Of a stretch of 64,000 nt of DNA, positions 25,480-34,266 are shown piece after piece. Below the pieces are notes generated by a model. It had not been told where the DNA came from and did not search any database. It saw nothing but the letters and a program-made list of their open reading frames with translations. A program made the position numbers and the translations under genes. The number at the start of each line of letters is the position of its first letter. Positions within the stretch are counted from its first letter, which is position 1. The stretch comes from Nostoc carneum NIES-2107 (GTDB lineage Bacteria > Cyanobacteriota > Cyanobacteriia > Cyanobacteriales > Nostocaceae): contig AP018180.1 of NCBI GenBank assembly GCA_002368155.1, positions 4,387,380-4,451,379 of the forward strand. Direction: 5' to 3'.

Positions 25480-26601
25480 ATGTACGATTGTATCATCGTT
25501 GGAGCCGGGCCATCTGGTGGAACAGCCGCATATCATTTAGCCAAGCGGGGTCACTCAGTATTAATTTTAGAAAAAGAATCCTTGCCAAGATACAAACCTT
25601 GTGGTGGTGGGGTATCCCCAATAATTGCTCAATGGTTTGACTTTGATTTTAGCCCAGCAATTTCGGTGAAGGTAGACTCTTTGCGCTTTACCTGGAACTT
25701 AGAAGACCCTGTAGAAGCGAAAATACCTAATAAAGAACCGATTTGGATGGTACGGCGAGATGTTTTTGACCATTTTTTAGTTCAGCAAGCACAGAAACAA
25801 GGGGCAGAACTCAAAGATAAAACTGAGGTAACTGGTATTGAGTTTCAAGGTGATGCTTGGCAGGTAAACACCGCCAACGGCCCAGTTACAGGTCGTTACT
25901 TAATCGCGGCTGATGGTGCTAAAGGGCCAATGGCAAAATGGCTGGGTTTTAAAGACCGCAAACGTCACTTAGCAGGCGCTTTAGAGGCAGAAGTTCCCGC
26001 CGATGTTGAGAATACATCAATGGCTCATTTTGAGTTTGGTATGGTAAAAAATGGCTATATTTGGAACTTTCCCAAGGCTGATGGCTATTCTCTAGGCGTT
26101 GGTACTTTTATTGGTGGCGCACCCCAAGATTTTAAGAAAATTTTGGATGATTACTCTCAATCTTTTAATGTAGATGTCAAAATCTGCAAGCAATATGGTC
26201 ATCCGATTTGCTTGTGGAATGGAAATCAAAAGCTACATACTCAAAATGCTATTTTGGCTGGGGAAGCCGCTTGTGTAGTTGACCCCATGACCGCAGAGGG
26301 TATTCGTCCTTCAATTTTTAGCGGATTGCTAGCAGCCAATGCTATTAATGAGGCACTTGCAGGCGATATCAATGCTTTAGAAGCATATACCAATGCCATC
26401 AACGAACAATGGGGTACAGAAATGGCATGGGCACAAAAATTAGCTAATGCATTTTATCGTTTCCCCAAAATTGGTTACAAAGTCGGCGTTAAAAGCCCCA
26501 CTGGTGCCCAAACTATGGGTAGAATTCTCTGCGGCGAATTGCGCTATGCCGATGTTGCAAGTCGGGCGCTGAAGCGGTTGATTCCGGGGTTTGGGGGATA
26601 G
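25480..26601 (+). CDS. Geranylgeranyl-reductase-family FAD-dependent oxidoreductase
   Basis: At 373 aa it has the N-terminal FAD motif CIIVGAGPSGGTAAYHLAKR, then LEKESLPRYKPCGGG, which is diagnostic of the geranylgeranyl reductase group (ChlP and relatives). The second FAD motif is AILAGEAACVVDPMTAEGIR. Family members reduce prenyl double bonds, for example in phytyl chain formation, or act on other lipids. It is shorter than, and appears distinct from, the canonical ChlP, so I call only the family. A purine-rich AGGTGAGGAG lies about 16 bases before the ATG. Confidence 0.88.
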   Translation: MYDCIIVGAGPSGGTAAYHLAKRGHSVLILEKESLPRYKPCGGGVSPIIAQWFDFDFSPAISVKVDSLRFTWNLEDPVEAKIPNKEPIWMVRRDVFDHFLVQQAQKQGAELKDKTEVTGIEFQGDAWQVNTANGPVTGRYLIAADGAKGPMAKWLGFKDRKRHLAGALEAEVPADVENTSMAHFEFGMVKNGYIWNFPKADGYSLGVGTFIGGAPQDFKKILDDYSQSFNVDVKICKQYGHPICLWNGNQKLHTQNAILAGEAACVVDPMTAEGIRPSIFSGLLAANAINEALAGDINALEAYTNAINEQWGTEMAWAQKLANAFYRFPKIGYKVGVKSPTGAQTMGRILCGELRYADVASRALKRLIPGFGG

Positions 26602-26662
26602 GGGACTGGGGACTGGGGACTGGGGATTGGGGATTGGGGATTGGGGATTGGGGATTGGGGAC
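26598..26662. repeat. GGGGACT/GGGGATT short tandem repeat tract
   Basis: About nine 7-bp units start directly at the stop codon of the reductase gene. They are followed by a TACCAAT tract (26688-26714) and GCCCAAT/GCCCCAT units (26714-26740). Confidence 0.92.
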
Positions 26663-26821
26663 AAGGGGAAAAGGAGATAAATACGATTACCAATTACCAA
26701 TTACCAATTACCATGCCCAATACCCAATGCCCCATGCCCATGATCAGAAATATTGTTTCAGGAACTTGTAGTTACATGAAGTCATCGTGAAAACTACAGG
26801 TTTCTTGAAAAATCAATATAT

Positions 26822-28273
26822 ATGCCAGCTAATAAGCCTCAATATCAACTGACTGCACCTATATGCTTATTTTTATTAGGAACTGCGTTGTCTCAAACTT
26901 TGACATACGCAACTTTGACCTCAAAAACTGACAGTCATCATTCCACAATCATCGCCCAAACTTCACCTAAGCCAGCACCTCAAGAAGTGGTACAAGCTGG
27001 AGAAGTCCGGGCTTTACCTGGCAAGCTGGATAATATTCCTGTATTTAATAGCAATAGCCCAGAATGGGTTAAAAATGAAGGCATTTTGCTGTCTACATTT
27101 CCTCCACAAGGGAAAAAAGTTGCGGCGGCCCATTTAAATTTTCCCTTTTCGGGACGCTTTGATTTATTTGCTCACCACTATACCCACACCCCCAAGGATT
27201 TACAGACTCTATACCTGGGTGTAATTGTGAATAATCCCGGTAAGCAAGCTGTAACAGTAGATGTATTGCAAGCGGCGAGTTATTTAATGCAAGATGCGCC
27301 GTTTGTAACGTTGGGGCCTTATATCGACAATAACGATGGTAAGGCTTTCTCAGGGCCAGGCGATCGCGCGGCTGGTGATGTATTGCGCGGGGTTCGGCAA
27401 GCTGATTTTCCAGCAAAGTTGGTAATTCCACCTGGAGAAAGCCGAATGCTGCTGAATCATGCAATTCCGGTGAAAAATCTGGAAAAGCCTGTAAATGGTC
27501 GCTCTAGTTTGATGCGGCTGCGTAGTAGCGGCAAAGTCTATACGGCTAGTTTAGCAATGTTTGCTAGGAAAAACGCTGATGGTACTGAACGCGCCCCTAC
27601 CCTCCCAGAATGGCAAGCTTTACTTAATAATGGTAACTTTGCGGGGCCACGAGATAAAACCCCTACACCCCCAAATGCTACAGGCGGTGCGCTGATTTAT
27701 GGGCGTGTAGCTGGTGTATCGCAGGGTTCGCAATGGCAAGCATCTCTTACAGATAACCCCAAAACCCAAACTCTCACAATTCCGCAACCAGGTAAAGCAA
27801 TTTCTTATCCTATTGCTACTCTCAAAGGTGGTCGTTTAGGTAGCGAACAAATCCAAACTGCAAAAATGTTAGTCCGCTATCCAGATACAGCGTATGAAGC
27901 TCACGGTAATTATGGCGTGGAATATAACCTCAGCTTACCTTTGAGCAATACAACTAAGCAAACCCAAAAAGTTGCTATCACCCTAGAAACACCATTAAAG
28001 GAAGATAAATTAGCTAAAGGAAATCTCCGCTTCCGCAAACCATCCTTAGATTTTCCTTTCTTCCGGGGTACGGTGCGGCTACGCTATACCGATGACCAAG
28101 GACAAAAACAAACGCGTTATGTTCATTTATGGCACAAAACCGCACAAATTTTAGAACCATTACTACAGGTGACGCTACCACCTGCAACTAAAAAAATGGT
28201 GCAGGTAGATTTAATTTATCCGCCAGATTCAACACCACCGCAGGTATTGAGTGTAAAAACGCTGGCGAAATAA
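26822..28273 (+). CDS. DUF3370 family secreted protein
   Basis: The 483-aa protein has an N-terminal hydrophobic signal (ICLFLLGTALSQTLTYATLT), so it is exported to the periplasm or thylakoid lumen side. The body contains AGEVRALPGKLDNIPVFNSN and FPFSGRFDLFAHHYTHTPKD, matching the cyanobacterial DUF3370 family as I know it. It is beta-rich with no catalytic motif that I recognise. The role is unknown. It may be transcribed with the reductase upstream, but the 220-bp spacer is filled with repeats. Confidence 0.8.
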   Translation: MPANKPQYQLTAPICLFLLGTALSQTLTYATLTSKTDSHHSTIIAQTSPKPAPQEVVQAGEVRALPGKLDNIPVFNSNSPEWVKNEGILLSTFPPQGKKVAAAHLNFPFSGRFDLFAHHYTHTPKDLQTLYLGVIVNNPGKQAVTVDVLQAASYLMQDAPFVTLGPYIDNNDGKAFSGPGDRAAGDVLRGVRQADFPAKLVIPPGESRMLLNHAIPVKNLEKPVNGRSSLMRLRSSGKVYTASLAMFARKNADGTERAPTLPEWQALLNNGNFAGPRDKTPTPPNATGGALIYGRVAGVSQGSQWQASLTDNPKTQTLTIPQPGKAISYPIATLKGGRLGSEQIQTAKMLVRYPDTAYEAHGNYGVEYNLSLPLSNTTKQTQKVAITLETPLKEDKLAKGNLRFRKPSLDFPFFRGTVRLRYTDDQGQKQTRYVHLWHKTAQILEPLLQVTLPPATKKMVQVDLIYPPDSTPPQVLSVKTLAK

Positions 28274-28421
28274 ATGCAGCACAGCCAAGTACAATAGACC
28301 TGCAAGAGGTGGGGAAGGGGAAAAGGTGAAAGGTGAAAGGGATAATACCAAACCTTTTCCCGACTTTTGCAAGAAGTCTAAGGCAAAAATGCGATCACGT
28401 TGTGCTTGGTTAATTGAGTAA

Positions 28422-28481
28422 TTACGTTTAATGTGAATTCAGACTTGAAACCCTTGAGATTCCGTAGGTAGTTCCGAAACG
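28422..28481. repeat. 60-bp dispersed repeat, copy B
   Basis: It matches 3231-3290 in the same orientation with 5 mismatches over 60 bp. Confidence 0.85.
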
Positions 28482-28650
28482 GTAAAAATAAAATTATTGT
28501 AGGGTGTGTTAGGCGCTTATTTCCCGTATAATTTGTTACTAAATAGGGTCTGCTGAAAAAGTCATAAAAAAGCAATCTTAAGGGTTGACTAGTTATCTAA
28601 GCAAAGTGAAATATAATTTTTTATTGCCTATAGCTAGGAAAATCATAAAT

Positions 28651-29672
28651 TTAAATTATGCCATTGGCTAAAAAAGGTCTATTTTGGAAAAATAGACCTA
28701 AAAAGGCATAAAAAACCCGTGACAGGTGAGTAGAAAGATTCATGACTAAAAAAGTAATAGCAATTGCTGTTTGAGAAGTATGAGACAGTTTTGCCATCAC
28801 TTTACCCAGGCTAAACCTTCTTTTACCTTGTCCAAACTTTCCCTCAATAGAATTACGAATCCTTTCGTCCTCTTGAGCTTGCTTCTTTTTTTCTTTACTC
28901 ACAGTTTTTGGAGGTCTTCCTAAAGGAACTCCACTGATTCTAATACCTCTTTCTTTACACCAAGCTCGGTTCTCTTTTGTGCGATAGATTTTATCAACAT
29001 GAACGGATTCTGGATAATAACCTGTGTAATTTTTATATGCTTCTACTTGTGCTTTTAAATCTCCTGATTCATTAAAGTTATCCCAACTAATATGGTCTAA
29101 AAATACATATCCCTCAAAATAACTAGCTGATAATTTTGCCCCAAATTCCACGGCTTTCCCGGCTTTTCCCCGGACAATTGGACGGATATGTGGTTGGCTT
29201 AAACTAACGATTCGGTCATCAATACTCTGTTTTTTATTTTCATACAACCATAGTTGTTGACGATAAATTTCTCCAACAACTAACAAAGTTTTATATTGTC
29301 TCTTACTTAATGGTTCTAGGCTGGCTCCGGCAATAATTAACTGGTCAATATGTGAGAAGTTTCTTTTGATATATTGCAGTTGTTTTTTTATCGCTATTCT
29401 TCTATCTTTTTGAAATACACGACGTTTTTTGGCTACTTCTAGATAATCCTTCCGTGCTATATTTCGATACGTTCTTGGCTTTTTATCTAATTTGACTTTC
29501 ACTTGTTCATAAAGCAAGTCTATAATTTTCTCTATCTGCAATCTTGCTTGATTTAGTATCTCTAAATCTGTCGGATAACTGATATCTCCAGGCGCACAAG
29601 TTGCATCTAATATTAATCTTCCCCGATTTTTTGGTTCACTTACCTCTTTTTCTTCTAATTCGGTTTTTTTTT
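28651..29672 (-). CDS. IS5-like transposase, C-terminal DDE part
   Basis: This frame contains RLILDATCAPGD (first Asp), PESVHVDKIYRTKENR (second Asp) and NSIEGKFGQGKRRFSL (Glu) of the DDE catalytic domain. It is read in the -1 frame after slippage at A9 (29664-29672). Started alone, the first ATG would be at 29541, which would lose the first catalytic Asp. The full protein therefore needs the frameshift, or the gene is broken. Confidence 0.88.
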
Positions 29673-30143
29673 AGCCTCTTGAGAAGATGTTGTCTCTAGC
29701 ATCTTCTTCACCATTTCTTGATTCACTTTGTTCACTAGGTTAGCACTAATTCTTGAGCGAAAATGTACTAACATTGATGCGTCAAATGGAGATTCATTAC
29801 TATAAGATGACATCCCTATAAAGTACTGTAGATAAGGATTTTCTTTAATTTGTTCTACTGTCTCTCTATCGCTTATCCCTAGCTTTTCTTTGATTATTAA
29901 TGCGCCTAGCGCCATCCGAAATGATTTTGCTGGCGCTCCCATCTCTGCGGAGAAAGATGAAGAATATTCCTTTTCAAATTCTGTCCAGGGTATTAAATCA
30001 GCCATGATTACCCAACGATTTTCTGATGACAACTTTCCCTCAAATGGAAGCAAGAAGTTTGACGGTGCAATTGGAGTTGATTCTTCTTTTCGGTACATGG
30101 TTACTTCCGATACACAGTGGTGGGACTGACCACTGTGATGCAA
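29655..30143 (-). CDS. IS5-like transposase, N-terminal part
   Basis: The 162-aa frame contains the N-terminal DUF772-type domain: KSFRMALGALIIKEKLGISD, then PYLQYFIGMSSY and FDASMLVHFRSRI. It ends (EAKKKPN) just after the A9 run at 29664-29672, where a -1 shift continues into the catalytic frame. The likely start is MYRKEESTPIAPSNF near 30098. Confidence 0.88.
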   Translation of the reverse strand: MHHSGQSHHCVSEVTMYRKEESTPIAPSNFLLPFEGKLSSENRWVIMADLIPWTEFEKEYSSSFSAEMGAPAKSFRMALGALIIKEKLGISDRETVEQIKENPYLQYFIGMSSYSNESPFDASMLVHFRSRISANLVNKVNQEMVKKMLETTSSQEAKKKPN

Positions 30144-30243
30144 GGATTTTGGGCTATTTTACTTTCTTTTGTTGCACCTGAATATACTTCTAGGGTCTGA
30201 TAATCCAGAGACTGTCACTTTTTCTTGATTTTTCAGCAAGCCC

Positions 30244-30568
30244 TAAATAACTATCTTAGCGCCTAACGCACCATCCACGCGGCGGTGTGTTACGGCTAAA
30301 TTTCATTGTCTCTAAGTCCCAAATCCTTTCATAGCTGTAACACACCCTTGTATATTAAAAAGAGTAGTAGACCGTCACACCCTAGGTCAATTAAGACCGC
30401 TTCGTAGCATGGGTCACTACAACAATCTCCATGACAGAACTCGAACAGTCGCCAGGGGCAAAACTTGAATTACTGAGATTTAAAGTATACAGCCCGTATC
30501 GGGCAAGGATGAGTGAAATCAAGGGGATGTTAATCTACCAATATCTACAGAATCTGTGAGAATCAAAC
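30244..30568. other. Gap between IS5-like and IS110 coding regions
   Basis: The first part (to about 30350) is chromosomal hairpin sequence; a GGTGTGTTAC/GTAACACACC stem spans about 30285-30349. The rest is probably the non-coding left end of the IS110 element. Confidence 0.55.
30362..30560 (+). ncRNA. Candidate IS110 bridge RNA region
   Basis: In IS110-group elements the non-coding left end upstream of the recombinase gene encodes a bridge RNA with target- and donor-binding loops. Here about 200 bp contain GACC/GGTC pairings (30371-30414) and the stem-loop GCCCGTATCGGGC (30492-30504). The assignment rests on position and family knowledge; no loop guide sequences could be verified without the insertion-free site. 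Confidence 0.4.
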
Positions 30569-31531
30569 ATGGAAAATATTGGTCAATGGGTAGGCATTGA
30601 TGTGAGTAAAGCCACTCTAGATGTTTATATCCGTCCAATGGGTAAAGCCATGAAAGTGGCAAACACAGAAATGGAAATATCAACTCTTGTAGAGCAACTC
30701 AAATCCTACGATTTAAAGTTGATTGTACTGGAAGCAACTGGAGGTTTAGAAACAGAATTAATTATTCAATTACAGGCAGGACTTTTACCAGTAGCATTAA
30801 TCAATCCGCGACAAGGACGAAATTTTGCCAAAGCTACGGGTAGACTGGCGAAAACAGATGCCATTGATGCACAAATTCTGGCACATTTTGGGGAAGCAAT
30901 GAAACCCCAATTGTTAGCAATTGAATCAGAATCAGCGCGTCAATTATCAGAACTAATTAGTCGTAGAAGACAATTAGTTGAGATGCAGACTGCTGAAAAA
31001 AATCGCCGTACTCGAGCTCGTGGTAAAGCTTTAGCAGATATTGAGACGCATATTGATTACCTTGATCAACGTTTGAAACAACTTAATCAAGAAATTGAAG
31101 AATTGACCGAAAACAATCAACAATGGATTGATAAAGTCAATTTACTCAAAACTACTCCTGGAATTGGTCAAGTTATTTCTACAACTCTAGTTTCTGATTT
31201 ACCAGAACTAGGAAAGCTCACTGCTAAACAAATCTCTCGCTTAGTAGGAGTTGCACCAATTAATCATGATAGTGGGCAACATAAAGGTAAGCGAATGATT
31301 AATGGTGGTCGTGCCCATGTTCGAGCAACTCTTTATATGGGTGCTGTGGTTGCAATGCGTCATAATCCCGTGATTAAAGCTTTTTACGAGCGCCTTGTTG
31401 AGCGTGGTAAATCCAAAAAACTTGCTCTAACTGCTTGTGTGCGTAAAATGTTAGTCATTTTAAATGCAATGGTTCGAGATAATTTGCCTTGGCGTATTTG
31501 TGACAACTGTCACACAATTGCTCCCGTTTAG
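30569..31531 (+). CDS. IS110-family transposase (DEDD recombinase)
   Basis: The 320-aa protein has an N-terminal RuvC-like DEDD domain (WVGIDVSKATLDVYI, LEATGG, AKTDAIDAQILA) and a C-terminal Transposase_20 domain (LLKTTPGIGQVISTTLVSDL, then VGVAPINHDSGQHKGKR with the conserved catalytic Ser in DSG). Length and both domains are complete, so the enzyme looks functional. It recombines DNA guided by the element's own RNA in characterised relatives. Confidence 0.95.
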   Translation: MENIGQWVGIDVSKATLDVYIRPMGKAMKVANTEMEISTLVEQLKSYDLKLIVLEATGGLETELIIQLQAGLLPVALINPRQGRNFAKATGRLAKTDAIDAQILAHFGEAMKPQLLAIESESARQLSELISRRRQLVEMQTAEKNRRTRARGKALADIETHIDYLDQRLKQLNQEIEELTENNQQWIDKVNLLKTTPGIGQVISTTLVSDLPELGKLTAKQISRLVGVAPINHDSGQHKGKRMINGGRAHVRATLYMGAVVAMRHNPVIKAFYERLVERGKSKKLALTACVRKMLVILNAMVRDNLPWRICDNCHTIAPV

Positions 31532-31846
31532 CCATAACGACTTTTTATACTCTTAATTAGTCTCCCCCGTGAGCGATCGCTCTGTCCGGGATAAATTTTT
31601 CATGCTCTTTTTTGTCCACACGAGAAATCCAGCAACTGGGGAAGATTCAGCGGCGAAGCGGAGTGGCTGGTGCGGGCTGCGACCATCTTGACTACTAGCC
31701 ACAAGTCCTTTTGCCCGTACCAGCCACCGCTGAATCTAGCGCAGCGTTCCCCAGTTGCGTCAATCTTCCTAGTTGCAGTTTTTTGTTTGCGATCGCTTGA
31801 CATTCAAGACAGTCGCTACAAATGATGTTATTTTATTGTCTATTTT
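31532..31846. other. Gap with IS110 right end and long inverted repeat
   Basis: It contains the probable right end of the IS110 element and a 125-bp structured inverted repeat (31633-31757). No gene is supported. Confidence 0.55.
31633..31757. repeat. Long nested inverted repeat (MITE-like or structured RNA)
   Basis: The outer arms CAACTGGGGAA (31633-31643) and TTCCCCAGTTG (31747-31757) are perfect. The next arms, GATTCAGCGG (31644-31653) and CCGCTGAATC (31727-31736), are perfect. The inner arms GTGGCTGGTGCGGGC and GCCCGTACCAGCCAC have one wobble. Unpaired segments lie at about 31654-31660, 31737-31746 and in the apical loop. It could be a small non-autonomous element or a folded RNA. Confidence 0.75.
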
Positions 31847-32143
31847 TTAGGTACTTGCTATTTCTTGCACTATGACATAAGGCTGAACAATGAGTGTTTG
31901 AAAACGCTTTTGAGGATTGGCATTCCACTCTCCCAACTGTTCTGGATTGGGTTTGGTAATCAATTGCTCATCAATCCATATTTGCACTTGGGGAATATTA
32001 TCACTGGCGATCGCAACTCCCACATCTAATAAATCTAACCCTGATGCTACTACAATTACCGCATCTCTTTTCACATGAGGAATTAGCCATTCCCACTCTG
32101 ATTCATCTAAATTTTCTGCTAATTCCGCTCTAAAATCCGGCAT
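31847..32143 (-). CDS. DUF2288 family protein
   Basis: The 98-aa protein contains the conserved core ESEWEWLIPHVKRDAVIVVA followed by LDLLDVGVAIASDN and a C-terminal LGEWNANPQKRFQTLIVQPY. These are the hallmarks of DUF2288, a small soluble family found in cyanobacteria and proteobacteria with no known function. It is a single gene; the next gene on this strand ends 166 bp upstream of its start. Confidence 0.85.
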   Translation of the reverse strand: MPDFRAELAENLDESEWEWLIPHVKRDAVIVVASGLDLLDVGVAIASDNIPQVQIWIDEQLITKPNPEQLGEWNANPQKRFQTLIVQPYVIVQEIAST

Positions 32144-32308
32144 AATTCCTCAATTCTTTTATGAGTCTAATTATAATTTTACATGAATATGAAATTTATA
32201 GTTATAGCTTTTCCTCATCGCAGGAATTACCAATTTATCTGCGTACATCCTCTTATATCGGCGGTTAATTATTTCTTTCTTACATCATTGTTATACTCTA
32301 ATTGTTTG

Positions 32309-33346
32309 CTAAGATTCTGCTTGCATTTCTTCAATTTCAAACAAAGATACAATTACCCCAGCGATAGGAATAGAGATAAAAATACCTAGCAAACCTGCGA
32401 CTCTCGCACCCACTAGTAAAGCAAAAAATACGACGATAGGATTCAGATTCAGCGCCCCTTGCATAATTCGCGGTGCAATTAAATTATCTTGAATTTGCTG
32501 TAGTACAATGCAAGCTATCAAAACTTTTAATGCTAGCCAAACACTTTGAGATAAGACAATTACAGTGATTGTACTAACCCCCAATGTTGCCCCAATCCCA
32601 GGAATCACATCCAGTAAGCCAACTATGACTGATAAAAGTAAAGCAAAAGGTACATTTAAAACCACAAACACAATAAATGTGGTAGTTGTTAAAAATAAGG
32701 TCAATAATAACTGACCTCGAAAAAATCCCAGAAAGGTTTTTTTAATTATCTTTGTAAATCTGGCGCGTCTTTGTCTGGGAACTATTTTAAGAATTAAATG
32801 CCAAATTTTCTCTCCATCTAGCAACATAAAAAAGGCAACAACGGCAATCAAGATAAAAGTTATAAAATTAGTCAGAAATTGCTGCAAAATAGCTAAACTA
32901 TTTACCAGACTATTAATTGCTTGAGTGCGTAACTGGTCTTCAATAAAGTTTAAATCTATTTGTAAATTACGACTACGTAAAAAAGATTCTAATCGCTCAA
33001 TTAAAGGTGCTAAAGAGTTTAAAAAACTCGTTATACTATCTATTAACTGTTGCCCTTGGGATAAAACAGCTAAACCCAAGGTAATGGCAATTCCTCCCAG
33101 CACCACAATGCTGAGTAGGAACACTAAAACAACAGCAACACCGTGGGGTAAAAAACGCCGGAGCCATTTTACAGGATAGCTGAGTAAAAAAGCTAAAATT
33201 GCGGCGAATGTAAAAATTACAATCACCCCTTGAAAGTAGGCTAAAAGCTGTACAATTGTCCAACCTGCAGCAACTAAAAGTAAAAAGCGAACTAAAGCTA
33301 GATTATTTAATCGCTGCCAGAAATTCTTGGCTTCAAAGCCGGTCAT
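32309..33346 (-). CDS. AI-2E family transporter (PerM-like permease)
   Basis: The 345-aa protein has about eight hydrophobic helices. An N-terminal pair (LALVRFLLLVAAGWTIVQLL, VIFTFAAILAFLLSY) is followed by a polar middle section and the conserved GLLDVIPGIGATLG and QQIQDNLIAPRIMQG segments of the TqsA/YdiK/PerM family. Members export small molecules or act in Na+/H+ exchange; the substrate is not predictable. It follows the acyltransferase gene on the same strand (125-bp gap). Confidence 0.92.
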   Translation of the reverse strand: MTGFEAKNFWQRLNNLALVRFLLLVAAGWTIVQLLAYFQGVIVIFTFAAILAFLLSYPVKWLRRFLPHGVAVVLVFLLSIVVLGGIAITLGLAVLSQGQQLIDSITSFLNSLAPLIERLESFLRSRNLQIDLNFIEDQLRTQAINSLVNSLAILQQFLTNFITFILIAVVAFFMLLDGEKIWHLILKIVPRQRRARFTKIIKKTFLGFFRGQLLLTLFLTTTTFIVFVVLNVPFALLLSVIVGLLDVIPGIGATLGVSTITVIVLSQSVWLALKVLIACIVLQQIQDNLIAPRIMQGALNLNPIVVFFALLVGARVAGLLGIFISIPIAGVIVSLFEIEEMQAES

Positions 33347-33471
33347 ATTAATTTGAAAGTTGAGTTTTCAACTGTGGTTTGCAAATTGTCACCACAATGT
33401 TGAAATTAACTCTACAGAAACTACAGAAGCGATCGCACCCTCCCTTAAGTAGATTTTCTGCTTTTTCTGGC

Positions 33472-34110
33472 TCATCTTCCTAAATCATGCATTTGGTTAA
33501 TCACATCTGCACATTTTTGGGTTAAAGCTTGTAATTCCTCCTTATTTGAGGAACTAGGAGTATCAATCACTTGCCCAATTCTGACGGTAATTGGAACTTG
33601 ACGGGGTATAGAGGAGCCTTTTTGTAAAATTTGCTCGGTACCCCATAAACTGACTGGTAATATAGGTGCTTTTGCCTTTGCTGCTAACAGTGCTGCACCT
33701 CGTTTGGGGTCTGTAATTCGACCATCGTTTGTGCGAGTACCTTGTAAAAACACACCCACAGCCCAACCATTATCTATACACTCTAAAGCAGAACGAATGG
33801 CAGTGCGATCGGCTGCGCCCCGGCTGACTGGGTAAGCGCCATACAATTTAATTGCTTGTGCCAAAACCGGGACTTTAAATAACTCTTCCTTCGCCATGTA
33901 AGCTACTGGACGCAGCACACAATTAGATACTATTGGCGGATCAAAGTAACTGGCATGATTACTCACGACTACTAACGGCCCAGATTGCGGGACATTTTCT
34001 ACCCCATGAATCTTTACCCGAAAGTAAGCATGAAGCATTGGACTGACAATAGACCACTTAAAAGCGTGATAAAGTGCCAGACTAACTAAGGGTTCACGGC
34101 TTTTGCTCAT
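33472..34110 (-). CDS. plsC: 1-acyl-sn-glycerol-3-phosphate acyltransferase
   Basis: The enzyme acylates lysophosphatidate at sn-2 to phosphatidate in membrane lipid synthesis. At 212 aa it has the HX4D catalytic motif in VSNHASYFDPP (H52, D57) and a GTRTNDGRI segment corresponding to the FPEGTRS substrate-binding motif, with FLQ replacing FPE. It follows fabD in the plsX-fabH-fabD-plsC minus-strand order, which fits a lipid-synthesis role. Confidence 0.92.
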   Translation of the reverse strand: MSKSREPLVSLALYHAFKWSIVSPMLHAYFRVKIHGVENVPQSGPLVVVSNHASYFDPPIVSNCVLRPVAYMAKEELFKVPVLAQAIKLYGAYPVSRGAADRTAIRSALECIDNGWAVGVFLQGTRTNDGRITDPKRGAALLAAKAKAPILPVSLWGTEQILQKGSSIPRQVPITVRIGQVIDTPSSSNKEELQALTQKCADVINQMHDLGR

Positions 34111-34159
34111 AATCAGAAAATTAGGTGGTGGTTAAAGGGGAAACGGGAAAAGGTTCAAA

Positions 34160-34190
34160 ACTTGTAGAGACGCGATGAATCGCGTCTTTA
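34160..34190. repeat. Dispersed AGACGCGAT palindromic repeat, intergenic copy
   Basis: ACTTGTAG precedes the palindrome AGACGCGATGAATCGCGTCT, then TTAC. It is the same unit as at 319-350 inside the debranching-enzyme gene. Confidence 0.8.
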
Positions 34191-34221
34191 CTCAAAAGTC
34201 AAGATTGATCAATTATTTCTA

Positions 34222-34266
34222 CCCAGTCCCCAATCCCCAGTCCCCAATCCCCAATCCCCAATCCCC
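34222..34266. repeat. CCCCAAT/CCCCAGT short tandem repeat tract
   Basis: Six 7-bp units lie immediately downstream of the fabD stop codon, between fabD and plsC. Confidence 0.9.

Larger units (their letters stand above)
28546..30243 (-). mobile_element. IS5-like insertion sequence with inverted repeats and TAAATA duplication
   Basis: The left end GGGTCTGCTGAAAAAG (from 28546) matches the inverted right end GGGCTTGCTGAAAAAT (to 30243). TAAATA flanks both sides (28540-28545 and 30244-30249). It encodes a DDE transposase split by an A9 run. The element sits in the loop of a larger chromosomal inverted repeat (arms 28505-28519 and 30257-30271). The exact IS5 subgroup and true duplication length cannot be decided from one copy. 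Confidence 0.88.
30352..31590 (+). mobile_element. IS110-family element (ends approximate)
   Basis: An intact IS110-type recombinase gene is preceded by about 200 bp of non-coding sequence, as expected for IS110 elements, which lack inverted repeats. The left boundary is placed after the chromosomal hairpin ending near 30350 and the right boundary shortly after the stop codon. Neither end is proven. Confidence 0.6.

Noticed and set aside
31600-31803. 67-codon minus-strand frame
   Set aside because: It is the translation of the 125-bp inverted repeat.
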